Part shown: positions 61,977 through 64,000 of the stretch, one piece after another
How positions within the stretch are numbered: position 1 is the stretch's first letter
Layout of the letters: the number at the start of each line of letters is the position of its first letter
Source: Acinetobacter vivianii
Lineage (GTDB): Bacteria > Pseudomonadota > Gammaproteobacteria > Pseudomonadales > Moraxellaceae
Reading direction: 5' to 3'
Length of the DNA: 64,000 nucleotides
Assembly (NCBI RefSeq): GCF_014635885.1
Contig: NZ_BMDR01000001.1
Span: 310,001-374,000 of the forward strand
Notes under the pieces: generated by a model
Told to the model about the DNA's origin: nothing
Database searches by the model: none
The model's input: the letters and a program-made list of their open reading frames with translations, nothing else
Program-made: the position numbers and the translations under genes

Positions 61977-62132
61977 TCATGGTGCACAGCGCATCACTGG
62001 TTTTTTGGCATCATCAGGTTTCGCTGTGACCTGATCATCATTGGAATCATTACAAGCGGTGAGTGCCAATAGAATTGGAACAACGTAGAGACATAAGATC
62101 CATCGTTTCATTTTTTTCAACATCTGCTTCAT
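61977..62132 (-). CDS. Small lipoprotein upstream of plc
   Basis: A 51-aa protein. A basic start (KQMLKKMKRW) and hydrophobic core are followed by the lipobox LLALTAC, leaving a mature peptide of about 26 residues (CNDSNDDQVTAKPDDAKKPV...). It lies 27 bp upstream of plc on the same strand, so the two are probably cotranscribed. It could help export or anchoring; this is inference. The start is uncertain among three in-frame ATG codons. Confidence 0.6.
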   Translation of the reverse strand: MKQMLKKMKRWILCLYVVPILLALTACNDSNDDQVTAKPDDAKKPVMRCAP

Positions 62133-62380
62133 CCAGAATAAAGATGTCAACACACTAGACAGCACTGATGACAGCATGGTGTCATCTAGATGAAGATTCC
62201 TTGACGTTTCATAAAGTATGAATAGGAAAAATAAAACATGGGGCGTGTGGATTTAGAGGGGAGAGAATACTCGACCAATATAAAGCAATAGAGATTAAAT
62301 CAATACCAGCCATATTTATGGACAGTCAATCAGGTTGGACCGTCCAAATAGAATTTAATTCTTCTGTTATCACTGATGAA

Positions 62381-63079
62381 TTAAAGCGGATGCATCTTGT
62401 CATCAAAATTTTCGAGTAATGGAAATTCGAGTGCTTTTAGCTGGTCAAGCTGAGTGATGTGGCTTTCAAAATCAGTTAACAGTTTTTGTCGGGCTTCGTG
62501 ACTGATATAAGGTACGTGATAGGCAATGAAGGGCGGTAGAACTTCAAATCCCGCATAGGCCAATGTGCCACGCTGGATGGATGAAAGATAATGCTCAATT
62601 GGCCCATGAATAGTGTTTTCACCAAACATGTGATCACGGCCACCCAACGTTAAACAAAGCATGGCTTTTTTGCCACGCATGCCGCCGTGGTTGTAAAAGC
62701 GTTTGCCACCATAAAACAGTCCAGAGACGAATACACGATCAATCCAGCCCTTTAAAATGGCAGGTACCGAAGTCCAGTATAATGGAAAGCTCAAAATGAG
62801 TAGATCTGCACGTTGTACTTTTTCAATTTCAGTCTGAATATCCTGTGAAAATTGATGCTGTTTAAATGCATGGCGTTGTTCCAAAGCATAATTCAGGTAA
62901 TCAGGCTGGTTTAAGCTTTGAAAATCGTCTTGAGATGCAACGGGATTAAAATTCATTGCATACAGATCGGAGATTTCAACGTTGTGGCCGAGTTTTTCAA
63001 AAGTTTGTTGTGCCTTGTCCTTGAGTGCACTGGTAAATGACAAATTTTCTGGATGAGCATGCACAATCAGTATATTCAT
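62381..63079 (-). CDS. NAD(P)H quinone oxidoreductase-like flavodoxin-fold protein
   Basis: A 232-aa protein of the Flavodoxin_2 family. ILIVHAHPENLSFTSALKDK, LLILSFPLYWTSVPAILKGW, DRVFVSGLFYGGKRFYNHGG and LTLGGRDHMFGEN form the FMN/FAD-binding sites of NQO1/MdaB/KefF-like enzymes. It carries out two-electron reduction of quinones, protecting against oxidative stress. It is divergent from the AraC-type regulator at 63206, which may control it. Confidence 0.88.
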   Translation of the reverse strand: MNILIVHAHPENLSFTSALKDKAQQTFEKLGHNVEISDLYAMNFNPVASQDDFQSLNQPDYLNYALEQRHAFKQHQFSQDIQTEIEKVQRADLLILSFPLYWTSVPAILKGWIDRVFVSGLFYGGKRFYNHGGMRGKKAMLCLTLGGRDHMFGENTIHGPIEHYLSSIQRGTLAYAGFEVLPPFIAYHVPYISHEARQKLLTDFESHITQLDQLKALEFPLLENFDDKMHPL

Positions 63080-63205
63080 TGGGATATCACATTAATCAAT
63101 ATATTTTAGATAAATGAACTATGCCGAAATGCTTAAAACTGGCATAGTTCATTAGCTGCCAATATTTACCATTTCACGCCAAATTCATGTGATGAGAACA
63201 TAAAA

Positions 63206-64000
63206 ATGAGCCCAGAATTACCAGGAAGCTATGTCAACTTATTGATCGATGTGGTGAAAAAATGGAATATTTCTCCTGAGCAAATGCTGGCAGGTACAGG
63301 TATTCAGGTGCAAAAACTTGAAGCTCCGTTCTGGTATGTCGATATGAATATTTTCAATTATTTACTCGAAAAAGCGGCGACCTTAACCAAGGAACCTGCA
63401 ATGAGTTTATATCTTGCTCAGGACATGCGGGCATCTTGCTATGGCAATGTGGGAATCGCTGCAACCGCAGCACAGACATTATCGGAAGCGATAGAGATTT
63501 TAGAGCAATTTATTGGCCTACATTGCGCCGTTTTTAAGCCTAGACTTAAGATTGACGGCGAAATAGCGTATTTATATTTTTCTCAGCCATTACGGCCAGA
63601 GCGATTGAATCAACACGCGATTTGCTTTTTGATATTTGGATTTGCACAGATTTTGGAGAGTCTGGCTCAAGTTAATCTGGAGATTCGCTATAAGTTTCAG
63701 CAAGATAAACCTGATTTTTATAGGAATATCCATCCGAACAAGTATTTAAGCGTGGATTTTGCTGCAGAAGCAGATTGTCTGATTTTTAAGAAAGAATGTT
63801 TGGATATACCATTAAAAACCTCAGATCCGTTGCTTGCACGTTTAAGCAGACAACAATGCCAGCAAGATGCTCAGAAACTGGCACAAAAAAGAATGGGAAG
63901 GGATCGTCTGGATGCTGTGATTAAAGCCATGATTTATGACGAACAGGATGGTTTTTTATCAATAAAACAAATTGCAGGAAAGCTGCATATTTCGGAGAGA
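63206..64000 (+). CDS. AraC-family regulator, 3' end off window
   Basis: The frame runs from ATG 63206 to the right edge without a stop (265 codons). The N-terminus (GSYVNLLIDVVKKWNISPEQ, NVGIAATAAQTLSEAIEILE) is the arabinose-binding-like sensor domain of AraC-type regulators such as OruR/ArgR-like ones. The end (SIKQIAGKLHISER) is the first HTH of the DNA-binding domain, truncated by the window. It lies 126 bp from the divergent quinone oxidoreductase gene. Confidence 0.85.
   Translation, partial: MSPELPGSYVNLLIDVVKKWNISPEQMLAGTGIQVQKLEAPFWYVDMNIFNYLLEKAATLTKEPAMSLYLAQDMRASCYGNVGIAATAAQTLSEAIEILEQFIGLHCAVFKPRLKIDGEIAYLYFSQPLRPERLNQHAICFLIFGFAQILESLAQVNLEIRYKFQQDKPDFYRNIHPNKYLSVDFAAEADCLIFKKECLDIPLKTSDPLLARLSRQQCQQDAQKLAQKRMGRDRLDAVIKAMIYDEQDGFLSIKQIAGKLHISER

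Overview
The window looks like an Acinetobacter chromosome. The flanking genes are metZ, ybaB-recR, an RNase D gene, ycgL, a MoxR/CoxE-like pair, prmB-aroC and a Tat-exported phospholipase C. The DNA is AT-rich, and the umuDC operator resembles the UmuD-type SOS palindromes known from Acinetobacter. The genus is inferred from gene content; no database search was possible.

Region 1 (1-1649) is chromosome: the end of a small secreted-type protein, an isochorismatase-fold hydrolase and an RDD membrane protein. Region 2 (1650-44332) is a complete, apparently intact siphovirus-type prophage of about 42.7 kb. It is bounded by a perfect 29-bp direct repeat. The right copy is the 3' end and stop codon of a 3-hydroxyisobutyrate-dehydrogenase-like gene (44304-45176). 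The terminator that gene would have used now lies beyond attL, at 1613-1637. Region 3 (44304-64000) is chromosome again.

The prophage is laid out like a lambdoid phage. Integrase (+) meets a leftward early operon: a PrtN-like regulator, several very small genes including a 45-aa zinc ribbon, an ERF annealing protein and accessory genes. The immunity region has a cI/S24 repressor flanked by two operator clusters with the consensus ATGCA-N4-TGCAT, one over the leftward promoter and one inside the rightward promoter. Rightward genes follow: a Cro-like protein, a ribbon-helix-helix-like protein, a winged-helix replication initiator with an origin-like repeat array inside its gene, a PAPS-reductase-like protein, a DUF1064 nuclease and a Q-like antiterminator. 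Next comes an island of accessory genes with their own promoters and terminators. The structural run is packaging (DUF2280 small terminase, large terminase, DUF1073 portal, Mu F-like), capsid (DUF2213 protease with a probable nested scaffold, cement, DUF2184 capsid), connectors, tail tube, a tail chaperone pair probably joined by -1 frameshifting, tape measure, tail tip, fiber, NlpC/P60 and J-like protein. Two holin-like genes and a GH24 endolysin end it.

The right arm of the prophage (37444-44161, minus strand) is the most unusual part. A umuDC cassette with a near-perfect 21-bp palindrome upstream is followed, with no visible terminator, by a coiled-coil/two-TM protein of 382 aa, an HNH nuclease with a beta-rich C-terminus, and a two-TM protein. 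A second 382-aa protein with a clearly homologous C-terminal half follows an SRAP (YedK-type) gene. This arrangement suggests a DNA-damage-linked membrane and nuclease accessory system that I do not recognise.

Several starts were moved from the longest reading frame to ATG/GTG codons with good Shine-Dalgarno sequences. Three small leftward genes and the edge-truncated AraC-type regulator at the right end were read directly from the sequence.
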